From: CAZKCK01 sp964552325
GTDB lineage: Bacteria > Bacteroidota > Bacteroidia > Bacteroidales > TTA-H9
NCBI GenBank assembly: GCA_964552325.1
Contig: CAZKHA010000020.1
Location: forward strand, 1 to 36,268
DNA length: 36,268 bases
Direction of reading: 5' to 3'
The notes beneath the pieces are model-generated. The model did no database searches. It was not told the origin of the DNA and saw only the letters and a program-made list of their open reading frames with translations. How positions within the stretch are numbered: the stretch's first letter is position 1; the number at the start of each line of letters is the position of its first letter. Positions 18,367-26,627 of the stretch are shown one piece after another. The position numbers and the translations under genes were made by a program.

Positions 18367-18385
18367 CCGCCCATTTTCAGGGCGG
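18367..18385 (-). terminator. Terminator of ahcY
   Basis: CCGCCC / 7-nt loop / GGGCGG hairpin; on the minus strand it is followed by eight T (18359-18366), a standard intrinsic terminator 20 nt past the ahcY stop. Confidence 0.85.
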
Positions 18386-18406
18386 CTGTATAAAATAGTT
18401 GAGTTC

Positions 18407-19810
18407 TTAGTAGCGATAATGGTCTGGTTTATAGGGGCCATCAACTGGCACTCCAATATAATCAGCCTGTTCGGGGGTCAAAATTGTAAGTTTTACACCT
18501 AACTGCTCCAGATGTAAGCGAGCTACTTCTTCATCGAGGTGTTTTGGCAAACGGTAAACATCAATTGGCAGGTCTTCTTTCCAAAGCTCGAGTTGTGCCA
18601 AGGTTTGATTTGTGAACGAATTACTCATTACGAATGAAGGATGCCCTGTAGCGCAACCAAGGTTTACTAAACGACCTTCGGCCAACAAGAAAATGGAATG
18701 GCCATCGGGAAATACATACTGATCGACTTGCGGTTTGATATTAATCTTTTGAATACCAGGATATCCTTCGAGTGCATCAACCTGAATTTCATTATCGAAG
18801 TGGCCAATGTTGCACACAATAGCTTGATCTTTCATTATTGCCATGTGATCAACGGTAATGATATCTTTGTTGCCAGTGGTAGTAACGAATATGTTGCCTT
18901 CATGCAGCGCATCTTCGATGGTGGTAATCTGGAAGCCTTCCATGGCAGCTTGTAAGGCGCAAATTGGGTCAATCTCGGTAACAATCACGCGAGCTCCATA
19001 AGAACGCATTGAATTTGCGCAACCTTTTCCAACATCGCCATAACCACACACCACCACAACTTTACCTGCAATCATTACATCGGTAGCACGCTTAATGCCA
19101 TCAGCCAGCGATTCCCTGCAACCATAGAGGTTGTCAAACTTAGATTTGGTTACAGAGTCGTTGACGTTAATGGCAGGAACCAACAAGGTTCCCATTTCTT
19201 TCATTTGATAAAGCCGATGCACACCAGTTGTTGTTTCTTCTGAAACGCCCTTCCACTCTTGAACTGTACGGTGCCAACGTTGCGGGTCTTCGGCAAGAAT
19301 TTCTTTTAATGTACTTAACACGATAGCTTCTTCACGGCTTCCGGGCACAACATCAAGAACGCTTGCGTCTTTTTCGGCTGCAAAGCCTTTGTGTATCATA
19401 AGCGTGGCATCGCCACCATCGTCAACAATAAGGTTTGGACCTTTTCCTCCTTGGAATTTAAGTGCTTGTGAAGTAGCCCACCAGTATTCTTCGAGGGTTT
19501 CGCCCTTCCAGGCAAAAACAGGAACGTTCGAGTCGCGAACAACAGCCGCCGCTGCATGGTCTTGGGTTGAGAAAATATTGCAACTTGCCCAACGTACATC
19601 AGCACCTAAGGCCACCAAGGTTTCGATAAGAACGGCAGTTTGAATGGTCATGTGGAGCGAGCCTGTAATGCGGGCTCCTTTTAGCGGCTGGAGGGGTGCA
19701 TAACGAGCCCTAATAGCCATTAAACCCGGCATTTCCTTTTCGGCGATGTTTATTTCTTTGCGGCCCCAATCGGCCAATGACATATCTTTAACTTTATAAT
19801 CGATGCTCAT
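18407..19810 (-). CDS. ahcY: Adenosylhomocysteinase
   Basis: S-adenosyl-L-homocysteine hydrolase, a cytosolic NAD-dependent enzyme that splits SAH into homocysteine and adenosine and so relieves product inhibition of methyltransferases. The 467 residues match the bacterial form with its extra insert. Visible blocks: GSLHMTIQTAVLIETLVALG (50-69), the catalytic stretch NVNDSVTKSKFDNLYGCRE (215-233), the NAD-binding GYGDVGKG (256-263), NIGHFDNEI and the C-terminal KPDHYRY, whose Lys and Tyr reach into the neighbouring subunit's NAD site. The gene is single, with a -7 box 42-49 nt upstream and its own terminator. I see no SAH riboswitch in the short leader. Confidence 0.97.
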   Translation of the reverse strand: MSIDYKVKDMSLADWGRKEINIAEKEMPGLMAIRARYAPLQPLKGARITGSLHMTIQTAVLIETLVALGADVRWASCNIFSTQDHAAAAVVRDSNVPVFAWKGETLEEYWWATSQALKFQGGKGPNLIVDDGGDATLMIHKGFAAEKDASVLDVVPGSREEAIVLSTLKEILAEDPQRWHRTVQEWKGVSEETTTGVHRLYQMKEMGTLLVPAINVNDSVTKSKFDNLYGCRESLADGIKRATDVMIAGKVVVVCGYGDVGKGCANSMRSYGARVIVTEIDPICALQAAMEGFQITTIEDALHEGNIFVTTTGNKDIITVDHMAIMKDQAIVCNIGHFDNEIQVDALEGYPGIQKINIKPQVDQYVFPDGHSIFLLAEGRLVNLGCATGHPSFVMSNSFTNQTLAQLELWKEDLPIDVYRLPKHLDEEVARLHLEQLGVKLTILTPEQADYIGVPVDGPYKPDHYRY

Positions 19811-19851
19811 GTAATTAATAATTAAGTATTTCTAACTTATAATTAGGCCTG

Positions 19852-19859
19852 CAAAAGTA
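19852..19859 (-). promoter_or_regulatory. -7 box of ahcY
   Basis: On the minus strand TACTTTTG fits TAnnTTTG, 42-49 nt before the ahcY ATG. No TTG lies at 19-22 nt upstream, so only the -7 element is supported. Confidence 0.5.
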
Positions 19860-19910
19860 CACAATTCTAACTTATGCTTGATGCAGGCAAAAAGTCAAGT
19901 TGCAAATTTC

Positions 19911-19918
19911 TACCTTTG
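19911..19918 (+). promoter_or_regulatory. -7 box of phosphopantetheinyl transferase gene
   Basis: TACCTTTG fits TAnnTTTG and lies 22-29 nt before the ATG at 19940. It is divergent from the ahcY box, the two separated by about 50 nt. A correctly spaced TTG is not seen. Confidence 0.5.
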
Positions 19919-19939
19919 CACCCCATATGACTGAAGCGA

Positions 19940-20578
19940 ATGCCCGTTAAATACCTCGAAGAACTTAGCGATGTTGCAATGTATGGTTTATGGGAGATAA
20001 CCGAAACCGCAATGGAATTGCTTGCTCAAATCAAGCTATCGGATAGCGAACTCGAACAATACCAAACATTCACCAATCACACACGCCGCACACATTGGTT
20101 AAGTTATAGGGCTCTACTCAAGCAAATGATTCCAAATGAAACGTTTACATTATGCTATGATGATCATGGTAAACTATTTGTTGCTGAAAACACCTTCCAA
20201 TTATCGGTAAGCCATTCGGGCAATTATAGTGCAGCCATTATACATCGCAATAGAAGCGTTGGTATTGATATTGAACGTATTGCACACCGTATAGTTCGCA
20301 TAAAAGAACGGTTTTTAAGTGAGCAGGAAGTAGGTGAAATGCCGTTTGACACCAGCAACGCCGCACTAACAGGGTATTGGTGTGCCAAAGAAGCTTTATA
20401 CAAATATTATGGGAAAGAAGGACTTGATTTTAGGAAAAACCTTCGTATCGAGCCATTCCTTCTAGGAAGGGATTCGAAAATAATTGGGCAGATTTGTTCC
20501 CGTACTATTAATGAAAGGCTAACGTTAAAGTATCGGTTGATTGATGAATATCTTATGGTTTATATAGTTCACGAATAA
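19940..20578 (+). CDS. 4'-phosphopantetheinyl transferase
   Basis: Sfp-type enzyme of 212 residues that transfers the phosphopantetheine arm of CoA to carrier proteins of fatty-acid, polyketide or peptide synthases. Motifs: LSVSHSGNYSAAI (88-100), VGIDIE (107-112) with magnesium ligands Asp110 and Glu112, and WCAKEALYKYYG (147-158) with the Lys150-Glu151 pair, matching the P1-P3 signature of the Sfp group. The length is that of the full pseudo-dimeric Sfp form rather than the ~120-residue AcpS. Its stop overlaps the next start by one base (TAATG), so translation of the two is coupled. No synthase genes lie near; it may serve the housekeeping carrier protein. Confidence 0.92.
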   Translation: MPVKYLEELSDVAMYGLWEITETAMELLAQIKLSDSELEQYQTFTNHTRRTHWLSYRALLKQMIPNETFTLCYDDHGKLFVAENTFQLSVSHSGNYSAAIIHRNRSVGIDIERIAHRIVRIKERFLSEQEVGEMPFDTSNAALTGYWCAKEALYKYYGKEGLDFRKNLRIEPFLLGRDSKIIGQICSRTINERLTLKYRLIDEYLMVYIVHE

Positions 20579-21753
20579 TGCAATACAGGAACTTTCTTTA
20601 TTTTATGGCCGCACTGGTGCTCGGGAGCCTCGTGCTAACTTCATGCAATCCTAAAAACGAGCCCAACAACCAACAGGTTGTAATAAAAGGCATTGTGCAT
20701 AATGCCAAGGGATTAAAACTTGTTTTATCGGAATTGGATGTAAACAAAACCGTACCACTCGATTCAATTGAACTAACAAGCGATGGCAGTTTTATTTTTG
20801 TAAGGGAGTTAAATCAAGCCGTGTATCTACAACTTGGCATTGCCAATCAAAATCCTTTGACCTTGGTTACATTGCCAGGTGAAGAGCTGAGCATAGAAGC
20901 TGTTTCAGATAGTTTGGTATATGGCACTATAACAGGGTCGGATGACTCGAAACTGCTTCAAGACTATTTTATTGAAACCTTTAAAAACCGGAGGAAAACG
21001 GAGGATTTGGCTGAAAAACTGTTTCAGAGCCGTTATAAATCCGGGTTCATTCACATTAGAGATTCCTTAATGCGTGTTTATGACCGAATTGTAAGCCGCC
21101 AAAAACATTACGTTGAAAAATTCATACGTACGCATCCAGGATCTTTAGCTTCGCTTATTGTACTTAACCAACGATTTGGCCAATCGGTTATATTAGACGA
21201 AAACAAAGATTCGACTTACTTTCTTATTGTTGATACCGCTTTGGCTACCAGATATCCCGATAATAAACACACCTTGAAGCATCACCAACGCTTAGCCGAT
21301 AAAGAACGAAAACGTGCTGAATATAGGCTTGCTTTAGCCCAACTGCAACCGGGTAAACCTGCTCCCGATTTTTCGATGAACGATAACACTAACAACACCT
21401 TAAGCCTGAGCAGCTTTAAGGGTAAAAAAGTGGTATTAGTGTTTTGGGCATCATGGGATAATACGGGAATGTCGCAACTATTGGAAGCAAAAAAGAGCTT
21501 GGATAAGCTTAAAAACAATGGTTACGAAATTATTGGGGTTTCGTTTGATTATAAGAAAGAAATGTGGTTAAATGCTATTGCTAATGCAGGTTTAAAATGG
21601 ACGCACATATGTGATTTCCGATATCCAGATTCAGCTGTTAAGACGGTGTATTGCATTGGCGATAAATTGCCTGTTTACTATTTTATTGATGAAAATGGCG
21701 TAATTGAACGGCAGGTAACAACCACAGAAGGCTTACTTGAGACCTATCCGTAA
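20578..21753 (+). CDS. Redoxin-fold lipoprotein lacking CxxC (DUF4369-TlpA-like)
   Basis: Lipoprotein of 391 residues with signal peptide and lipobox VLTSC (Cys23). Residues about 33-120 form a DUF4369-type beta domain (VVIKGIVHNAKGLKLVLSELD...), 120-250 a helical linker, and 258-391 a TlpA/thioredoxin fold (GKPAPDFSMNDN..., SFKGKKVVLVFWASW, and the cis-Pro-like KLPVYYFID). At the active site the family CxxC is replaced: WASWDNTGMS at 290-299, with Asp294 and Gly297 where the two cysteines belong. Related Bacteroidota proteins act as membrane-anchored thiol reductases facing the periplasm; this one cannot use that chemistry and may be a binding or structural protein. Coupled to the upstream transferase by a 1-nt overlap. 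Confidence 0.85.
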   Translation: MQYRNFLYFMAALVLGSLVLTSCNPKNEPNNQQVVIKGIVHNAKGLKLVLSELDVNKTVPLDSIELTSDGSFIFVRELNQAVYLQLGIANQNPLTLVTLPGEELSIEAVSDSLVYGTITGSDDSKLLQDYFIETFKNRRKTEDLAEKLFQSRYKSGFIHIRDSLMRVYDRIVSRQKHYVEKFIRTHPGSLASLIVLNQRFGQSVILDENKDSTYFLIVDTALATRYPDNKHTLKHHQRLADKERKRAEYRLALAQLQPGKPAPDFSMNDNTNNTLSLSSFKGKKVVLVFWASWDNTGMSQLLEAKKSLDKLKNNGYEIIGVSFDYKKEMWLNAIANAGLKWTHICDFRYPDSAVKTVYCIGDKLPVYYFIDENGVIERQVTTTEGLLETYP

Positions 21754-21760
21754 AAAAAAA

Positions 21761-21779
21761 CCACCTTGCTATAAGGTGG
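21761..21779. terminator. Bidirectional terminator
   Basis: CCACCTT / GCTAT / AAGGTGG hairpin between convergent genes. T-rich DNA follows on the plus strand (CTCCTTTTT) and nine T follow on the minus strand (21752-21760), so it can end both transcripts. Confidence 0.85.
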
Positions 21780-21803
21780 CTCCTTTTTATAAAGCATTGA
21801 TAA

Positions 21804-22733
21804 TTAATATTCTTCGATGGTTAGGCTAGAAACGGCTGCCTCCATATCAATAAAAACTTTTTTGGTGGTAGCATTGTAATTTTTTGAGCGGTAGAACCCT
21901 GAGCGTACTTTGTCAAAATTGTCAAGCTTTCTGCTCGAAAGCACCGATTCAGAAGTTACCTCACAACCCAGTGTTTTAGGGATTCGTACCGTAACCGAGG
22001 ATGCTCCCATCTCAAGAGAAACCCTAACGGTGTCCGTCAATTCGCCGAGTTTTAGGTCGAGGTCAGAAGCCCCTCCATCTAATTCAAGCGACGCAATTTT
22101 ATAATTACTCAAGTCTAAATCCATTTTAGCAGCTCCAGCATCAATTGATACGTCCCAAACGGGTTTGTTATTCATGCGCAGCGTAACTTGATTGCGGCTA
22201 TTACGTGTATTTATTTTAACGCCTTCCATCGTAATTTTTATCTTACGCCCGCCATCATTATCATAGGAGGTCATAACATAAGGCCCAATATTTCCTTCGC
22301 TTTTAAAGTCAACCATTTGATTTGTAGTATCTTTTAAAATGAATGTGCCAGCAGCGGCATCTAAATCAAGTGTAGCTCGGGTTACCGTTGAATCAAAGGG
22401 TTCAAAAAGGTTTTGATCGGCAGGCGTATAATCACGGTCATAATCGTCATTTATGGAGATATCGCCATCCTGCCAATTAAACCAGTTTGGGTTCCAACCA
22501 TCACCAGGATTTGTATAAACTAAAACGATGGCAGCTACCCCAACAATGGCCGACAATAAAAGCTTTATCAATGGCTTAACCGGGAGAATGGAAATTCCCC
22601 AAAGGACAAAGATAAGTGGCCACAGATGGAACACAGCATCCCAATTAAAAAAGATGATATCGAGGTTGCGCAAGGCAAACAAAACACCAATGGTAAGCAA
22701 GGCAATGCCCCAAAAAACATTCTTGTATTTCAT
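21804..22733 (-). CDS. LiaF-like membrane protein
   Basis: Predicted inner-membrane protein of 309 residues. Three to four hydrophobic segments lie in the first 75 residues (about 6-20, 34-52, 56-74), of the LiaI/LiaF transmembrane type (NVFWGIALLTIGVLFALRNL, FHLWPLIFVLWGI). After an acidic, aromatic linker (about 76-110) comes a beta-rich C-terminal domain with repeated strand pairs (DLDAAAGTFILKD, IDAGAAKMDLDLSNYK, LELDGGASDLDLKLGE, LEMGASSVTVRIPK), the pattern of LiaF/toastrack domains. LiaF-type proteins sense or damp envelope-stress signalling in Firmicutes; the function in Bacteroidota is not established. It follows the PspC gene by 10 nt. Confidence 0.8.
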   Translation of the reverse strand: MKYKNVFWGIALLTIGVLFALRNLDIIFFNWDAVFHLWPLIFVLWGISILPVKPLIKLLLSAIVGVAAIVLVYTNPGDGWNPNWFNWQDGDISINDDYDRDYTPADQNLFEPFDSTVTRATLDLDAAAGTFILKDTTNQMVDFKSEGNIGPYVMTSYDNDGGRKIKITMEGVKINTRNSRNQVTLRMNNKPVWDVSIDAGAAKMDLDLSNYKIASLELDGGASDLDLKLGELTDTVRVSLEMGASSVTVRIPKTLGCEVTSESVLSSRKLDNFDKVRSGFYRSKNYNATTKKVFIDMEAAVSSLTIEEY

Positions 22734-22743
22734 GTTGCTTGTA

Positions 22744-23232
22744 TTATTGGTTGTTATCGGGTTTGTTGGCCATAAAATAGTTGCGAAGCAGCAATCCGCC
22801 CACTACTATCAAAATTACAGGCCATAAATCGCCAAAACTAATGCGTGGCACAAATTGGCTGATTAAAAATAGCATACCAATGGTTATCAAGACTATACCA
22901 GCAATAAAGTTTCCATTCTCTTTATTTGCTTTCTTTTTTTCTTGAAAAGTTTGGTAGGGATCGGTTTCCGAAGTTTGGTTTACATTATCGGTATTCATGT
23001 TTGAGGAGTTAGGGGGGTTAGAAAAATTGGGTTGATAAAACGTTGTATCAAATGGAAGTACAATCCAAAGCACGATATATACCCAGACACCGGTTCCAAA
23101 GAACATGGTGATGAGTATAAAAAGGAAGCGTACGATGGCACTATCCATTTCAAAATATTTGGCCATTCCGCCGGCCACGCCTCCGATCATTTTGTCGGTA
23201 CGGCTGCGTGATAAAGATTTATAGGTGTTCAC
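22744..23232 (-). CDS. PspC-domain membrane protein
   Basis: Membrane protein of 162 residues. The N-terminal PspC domain (about 3-62) has the hallmark KMIGGVAGGMAKYFEMDSAIVR followed by a membrane segment (FLFILITMFFGTGVWVYIVLWIVLP). An Asn/Ser-rich linker (65-105) leads to two more hydrophobic stretches (GNFIAGIVLITIGMLFLI, LWPVILIVVGGLLLRNYF) like those at the start of the downstream LiaF-like protein. PspC in proteobacteria relays membrane stress to PspA; no pspA or pspF lies here. It is first in a two-gene unit, and the shared segment type suggests that the two products interact. Confidence 0.88.
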   Translation of the reverse strand: MNTYKSLSRSRTDKMIGGVAGGMAKYFEMDSAIVRFLFILITMFFGTGVWVYIVLWIVLPFDTTFYQPNFSNPPNSSNMNTDNVNQTSETDPYQTFQEKKKANKENGNFIAGIVLITIGMLFLISQFVPRISFGDLWPVILIVVGGLLLRNYFMANKPDNNQ

Positions 23233-23390
23233 AATAATAGGATTGTAAGTTATGAATGGATTGACGCCGCAAATTGCCTGAGGTTACAGTTGAACCATTT
23301 TAATATTGGTTTTGTTATTATGTTATTAAGTTATTTAGATATAAAACATACCTTGCAAAAAGGCACTTAGCACCAAAAGCTTAAAAGCAT

Positions 23391-24614
23391 ATGAATAAAA
23401 TTAGCGTTGCAAACCCAGTTGTTGAACTTGATGGGGACGAAATGACCCGCATCATTTGGAAATACATCAAAGAAAAACTCATTCTGCCCTACCTTGATCT
23501 CGATATCAAATACTTCGATCTTGGCATGGAAAATCGTGATGCCACCAACGATGAAGTAACCGTTGAATCGGCAAAAGCTATTCTAAAATACAATGTTGGG
23601 ATTAAATGTGCAACCATAACACCCGACGAGATGCGTGTTAAAGAGTTTGGGCTGAAGCAAATGTGGAAATCACCGAATGGAACCATCCGCAACATACTTG
23701 ATGGAACTGTTTTTAGAGAGCCTATCATCATTAAGAACGTTCCAAGGCTGGTATCTAATTGGGATCAACCCATTGTAATAGGCCGTCATGCTTTTGGCGA
23801 TCAATACCGCGCAACTGATTTTTTGGTAAAAGGCAAGGGTAAGCTTACCATAACCTTTACGCCCGAAGATGGCGAAGTGCAAACTTACAGTGTTTATAAC
23901 TTTGAAGATGATGGGGTTGCGCTTGCCATGTACAATACCGATGCCTCCATTACAGGCTTTGCACATTCGTGTTTCAATATGGCCATAAGCAAAGGCTGGC
24001 CCTTGTATTTATCCACCAAAAACACCATCCTAAAAAAATATGATGGACGCTTTAAGGATATCTTTCAAAATATTTTCGAAACGCATTATGAATCAAGGTT
24101 TAAAGAATTAGGGATAACCTATGAACACCGCCTAATTGATGACATGGTAGCGGCAGCCTTAAAATGGAATGGCGGATTTGTATGGGCCTGTAAAAACTAT
24201 GATGGTGATGTTCAAAGCGATACCTTAGCCCAAGGCTTTGGATCGTTAGGTTTAATGACGTCAGTATTAATTACCCCTGATGGCAAAACGGTGGAAGCTG
24301 AGGCTGCTCACGGAACCGTAACCAGGCATTACCGCGATTACCAAAAAGGAAAACCAACCTCTACGAATCCAATAGCCAGCATTTTTGCTTGGACGCGGGG
24401 ACTAGAGCATAGGGGAAAACTGGATGGCAACGCCGAATTGATAAACTTCTGCAAAACACTCGAATCGGTTGTTATAGCTACTGTTGAGCAAGGCAAGATG
24501 ACAAAAGATTTAGCATTACTAATTCACGGCGATGCCCTAAAGCCTGAAGATTACCTTAATACGGAATCTTTTTTGGATGCAATAGACCAAAACCTCAAGA
24601 AAAGCTTAGCATAG
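23391..24614 (+). CDS. icd: NADP-dependent isocitrate dehydrogenase, eukaryote-type
   Basis: Oxidative decarboxylation of isocitrate to 2-oxoglutarate with NADP in the citric acid cycle. The 407 residues belong to the dimeric subfamily that includes human IDH1, not to the E. coli-type enzyme. The N-terminal part aligns without gaps to IDH1: SPNGTIRN occupies 94-101, GRHAFGDQYRAT begins at 131 so that the substrate-binding Arg is 132, and Tyr139 is also in place. The NADP region AAHGTVTRHYR and the block NPIASIFAWTRGLEHR are present. No strong promoter or terminator is visible. It lies 139 nt upstream of citrate synthase on the same strand, a metabolic pairing; aconitase is not in the window. 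Confidence 0.96.
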   Translation: MNKISVANPVVELDGDEMTRIIWKYIKEKLILPYLDLDIKYFDLGMENRDATNDEVTVESAKAILKYNVGIKCATITPDEMRVKEFGLKQMWKSPNGTIRNILDGTVFREPIIIKNVPRLVSNWDQPIVIGRHAFGDQYRATDFLVKGKGKLTITFTPEDGEVQTYSVYNFEDDGVALAMYNTDASITGFAHSCFNMAISKGWPLYLSTKNTILKKYDGRFKDIFQNIFETHYESRFKELGITYEHRLIDDMVAAALKWNGGFVWACKNYDGDVQSDTLAQGFGSLGLMTSVLITPDGKTVEAEAAHGTVTRHYRDYQKGKPTSTNPIASIFAWTRGLEHRGKLDGNAELINFCKTLESVVIATVEQGKMTKDLALLIHGDALKPEDYLNTESFLDAIDQNLKKSLA

Positions 24615-24753
24615 CTCCTGGCTTGGCAGGGTGTTATGGCAACCCATATTATACATCACATTTAAAACACGTTATATAAGTTATTATTGATTCCTTTAGT
24701 GCACTAAACAATCAATCAATCAAAATTGTTACATTAATATATACCTTCCTCCT

Positions 24754-26085
24754 ATGGCAAAACTAAAAGAAAAACTTTACGAAAAAATTCAGGCACATCG
24801 GCCAAGGATACAGCGCTTGCTCCAAGAATATGGCGACGTGGTGGTTGACAAAATTACCATTTCGCAAATTATTGGGGGAATGCGAGGCATCAAGGGCTTA
24901 GTAACCGACATCTCTTACCTCGACCCCATGGAAGGAATTAGGTACCGTGGGTTTACCCTACCCGAACTATTTGAGAAACTTCCAAAGCCTAAGGGTGCTG
25001 AAATGCCGTATGTTGAAGGATTGTTCTATTTGTTGTTGACGGGCGATATCCCTTCGGAAAGTGAGGTAGCCGACGTGGTTGATGAATTCAACAAACGCCG
25101 TATTTTGCCAAGGTATGTGTATGAAGTTATTGATTCATTCCCATGCTGTAGCCATCCCATGCCTATCTTTTCGGCGGCTATCACCACCATGCAACGAGAG
25201 TCGTTCTTCTCGAAAAAATATGCTGCGGGGCTTAACAAAAGCGATTATTGGGATCCTACGTACGAAGATTCACTAAACCTTTTGGCTAAACTGCCCGAGG
25301 TAGCAACGTACATATATGCAAAACTTTACCGTGATGGTAAACGCATTCAATCGAATCCATTCTTGGATTACGGTGCCAACTTTGCCCATATGATGGGTAA
25401 GCCTGCTCCGTACGACGATGTTTCGCGTATGAACTTCATTATTCATGCCGATCATGAAAGCGGAAACGTGAGCGCACACACCGGTCATTTGGTATCAAGC
25501 TCATTGGCTGATGTTTACCTATCAATTGCAGCCATGGTTAATGGCCTTGCTGGCCCGCTGCACGGTTTGGCAAATCAAGAAGTGCTGCGCTGGATTTTGG
25601 CGTTTATGGAAAAAATGAATGATTCCATTCCCACAGAAGATGAGGTAAAACAATATGTTTGGGATACCCTACATTCAGGTCAAGTAATACCAGGTTATGG
25701 CCATGCTGTACTACGTAAAACTGACCCTCGTTATACGGTTCAGCGCGATTTCTGCCTTACCCATATGCCTGAAGATTTGGTGTTTAAATATGTAAACATG
25801 CTATATCAGGTTGTTCCAGAAATATTGATAAAACAAGGAAAAGCCAAGAACCCCTGGCCAAACCTTGATGCCCAAACCGGTGTAATCCAATGGCATTATG
25901 GTGTTCGTGAATTCGATTTCTATACAGTGTTGTTTGGCATTGGCCGCGCAATAGGCATCACGGCCAACATAATTTGGGATCGTGCTTTGGGATATCCACT
26001 TGAACGTCCTAAATCGCTAACTACCGATATGTTAGAGCAAATTGCATTTGGCCTTATTAGCCACGAAGACCTACCTTCGGAATAA
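24754..26085 (+). CDS. gltA: Citrate synthase, eukaryote-type
   Basis: Condenses acetyl-CoA and oxaloacetate to citrate. The 443-residue sequence resembles mitochondrial-type citrate synthase more than the hexameric E. coli enzyme: LxxxEYGDVVVDKITISQIIGGMRGIKGL-type opening and a long central region. The catalytic triad is complete: His270 in GPLHGLAN, His317 in GYGHAVLR and Asp372 in NLDAQTG, with spacing of 47 and 55 residues that nearly equals pig citrate synthase (274, 320, 375). A clear intrinsic terminator follows. Together with the upstream isocitrate dehydrogenase it provides the entry part of the oxidative citric acid cycle. Confidence 0.95.
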   Translation: MAKLKEKLYEKIQAHRPRIQRLLQEYGDVVVDKITISQIIGGMRGIKGLVTDISYLDPMEGIRYRGFTLPELFEKLPKPKGAEMPYVEGLFYLLLTGDIPSESEVADVVDEFNKRRILPRYVYEVIDSFPCCSHPMPIFSAAITTMQRESFFSKKYAAGLNKSDYWDPTYEDSLNLLAKLPEVATYIYAKLYRDGKRIQSNPFLDYGANFAHMMGKPAPYDDVSRMNFIIHADHESGNVSAHTGHLVSSSLADVYLSIAAMVNGLAGPLHGLANQEVLRWILAFMEKMNDSIPTEDEVKQYVWDTLHSGQVIPGYGHAVLRKTDPRYTVQRDFCLTHMPEDLVFKYVNMLYQVVPEILIKQGKAKNPWPNLDAQTGVIQWHYGVREFDFYTVLFGIGRAIGITANIIWDRALGYPLERPKSLTTDMLEQIAFGLISHEDLPSE

Positions 26086-26131
26086 CCGAAGTAAAATACG
26101 TGCGTTGTTTTTTTTGATGATTGATTATGTA

Positions 26132-26156
26132 GCGGCAATCCGATGAGGGTTGCCGC
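26132..26156 (+). terminator. Terminator of gltA
   Basis: GCGGCAATCC / GATGA / GGGTTGCCGC, a 10-bp stem with one G-T pair, followed by A and seven T (26157-26164). Confidence 0.9.
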
Positions 26157-26216
26157 ATTTTTTTCAACCTATTACGAGGTTTTGTTAATTTAGCTTCCTA
26201 AATCAATTCCTCTTCA

Positions 26217-26624
26217 ATGGTTCAACAAATTACAATTGATCTACCGCCCTATAAAAGAGGGTTTCACTTGATTACCAAACACATTATGAATGGGTTAGGG
26301 CCGCTCCCAAGCCTAGGACTTTTAAATGTTTTTATACAACATACTTCGGCTGGGCTTTCCATCAACGAAAATGCCGACCCAACGGTTAGGCTTGATTTTG
26401 AAACTGTATTCAACAGATTAGTTCCCGAAAATCAGCGTTATGCGCACGAAGACGAAGGCATGGACGATTTGCCGGCTCATATTAAAACAAGCTTAACAGG
26501 TACTTCTATTGCCATACCAATTACCGATGGTAAGCTTAACTTGGGGATTTGGCAAGGGATATACTTATGCGAATTCCGTAATTATGGTGGTAGCCGCAAG
26601 TTAATTGCGACCATACTATACTGA
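26217..26624 (+). CDS. YjbQ-family protein (UPF0047)
   Basis: Single-domain 135-residue protein of the YjbQ/UPF0047 family, whose members show weak thiamine-phosphate synthase activity but whose true role is unsettled. Family blocks are all present: QHTSAGLSINENADPTVRLD (41-60), YAHEDEGMDDLPAHIK (75-90) and PITDGKLNLGIWQGIYLCEFR (101-121). His42, His77 and His88 are the conserved metal-site histidines. It is a single gene; the stop lies 3 nt from the stop of the convergent S1-domain gene with no terminator between them. Confidence 0.92.
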   Translation: MVQQITIDLPPYKRGFHLITKHIMNGLGPLPSLGLLNVFIQHTSAGLSINENADPTVRLDFETVFNRLVPENQRYAHEDEGMDDLPAHIKTSLTGTSIAIPITDGKLNLGIWQGIYLCEFRNYGGSRKLIATILY

Positions 26625-26627
26625 TGC

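Noticed and set aside
19811..19939. Possible SAH or SAM riboswitch upstream of ahcY
   Set aside because: The space is short and AT-rich, shared by two divergent -7 boxes, and I see no fitting stems.
24615..24753. Weak hairpin GGGT...ACCC after icd as a terminator
   Set aside because: Stem is very short and no T-run follows; icd and gltA may be co-transcribed or not, this cannot be told.
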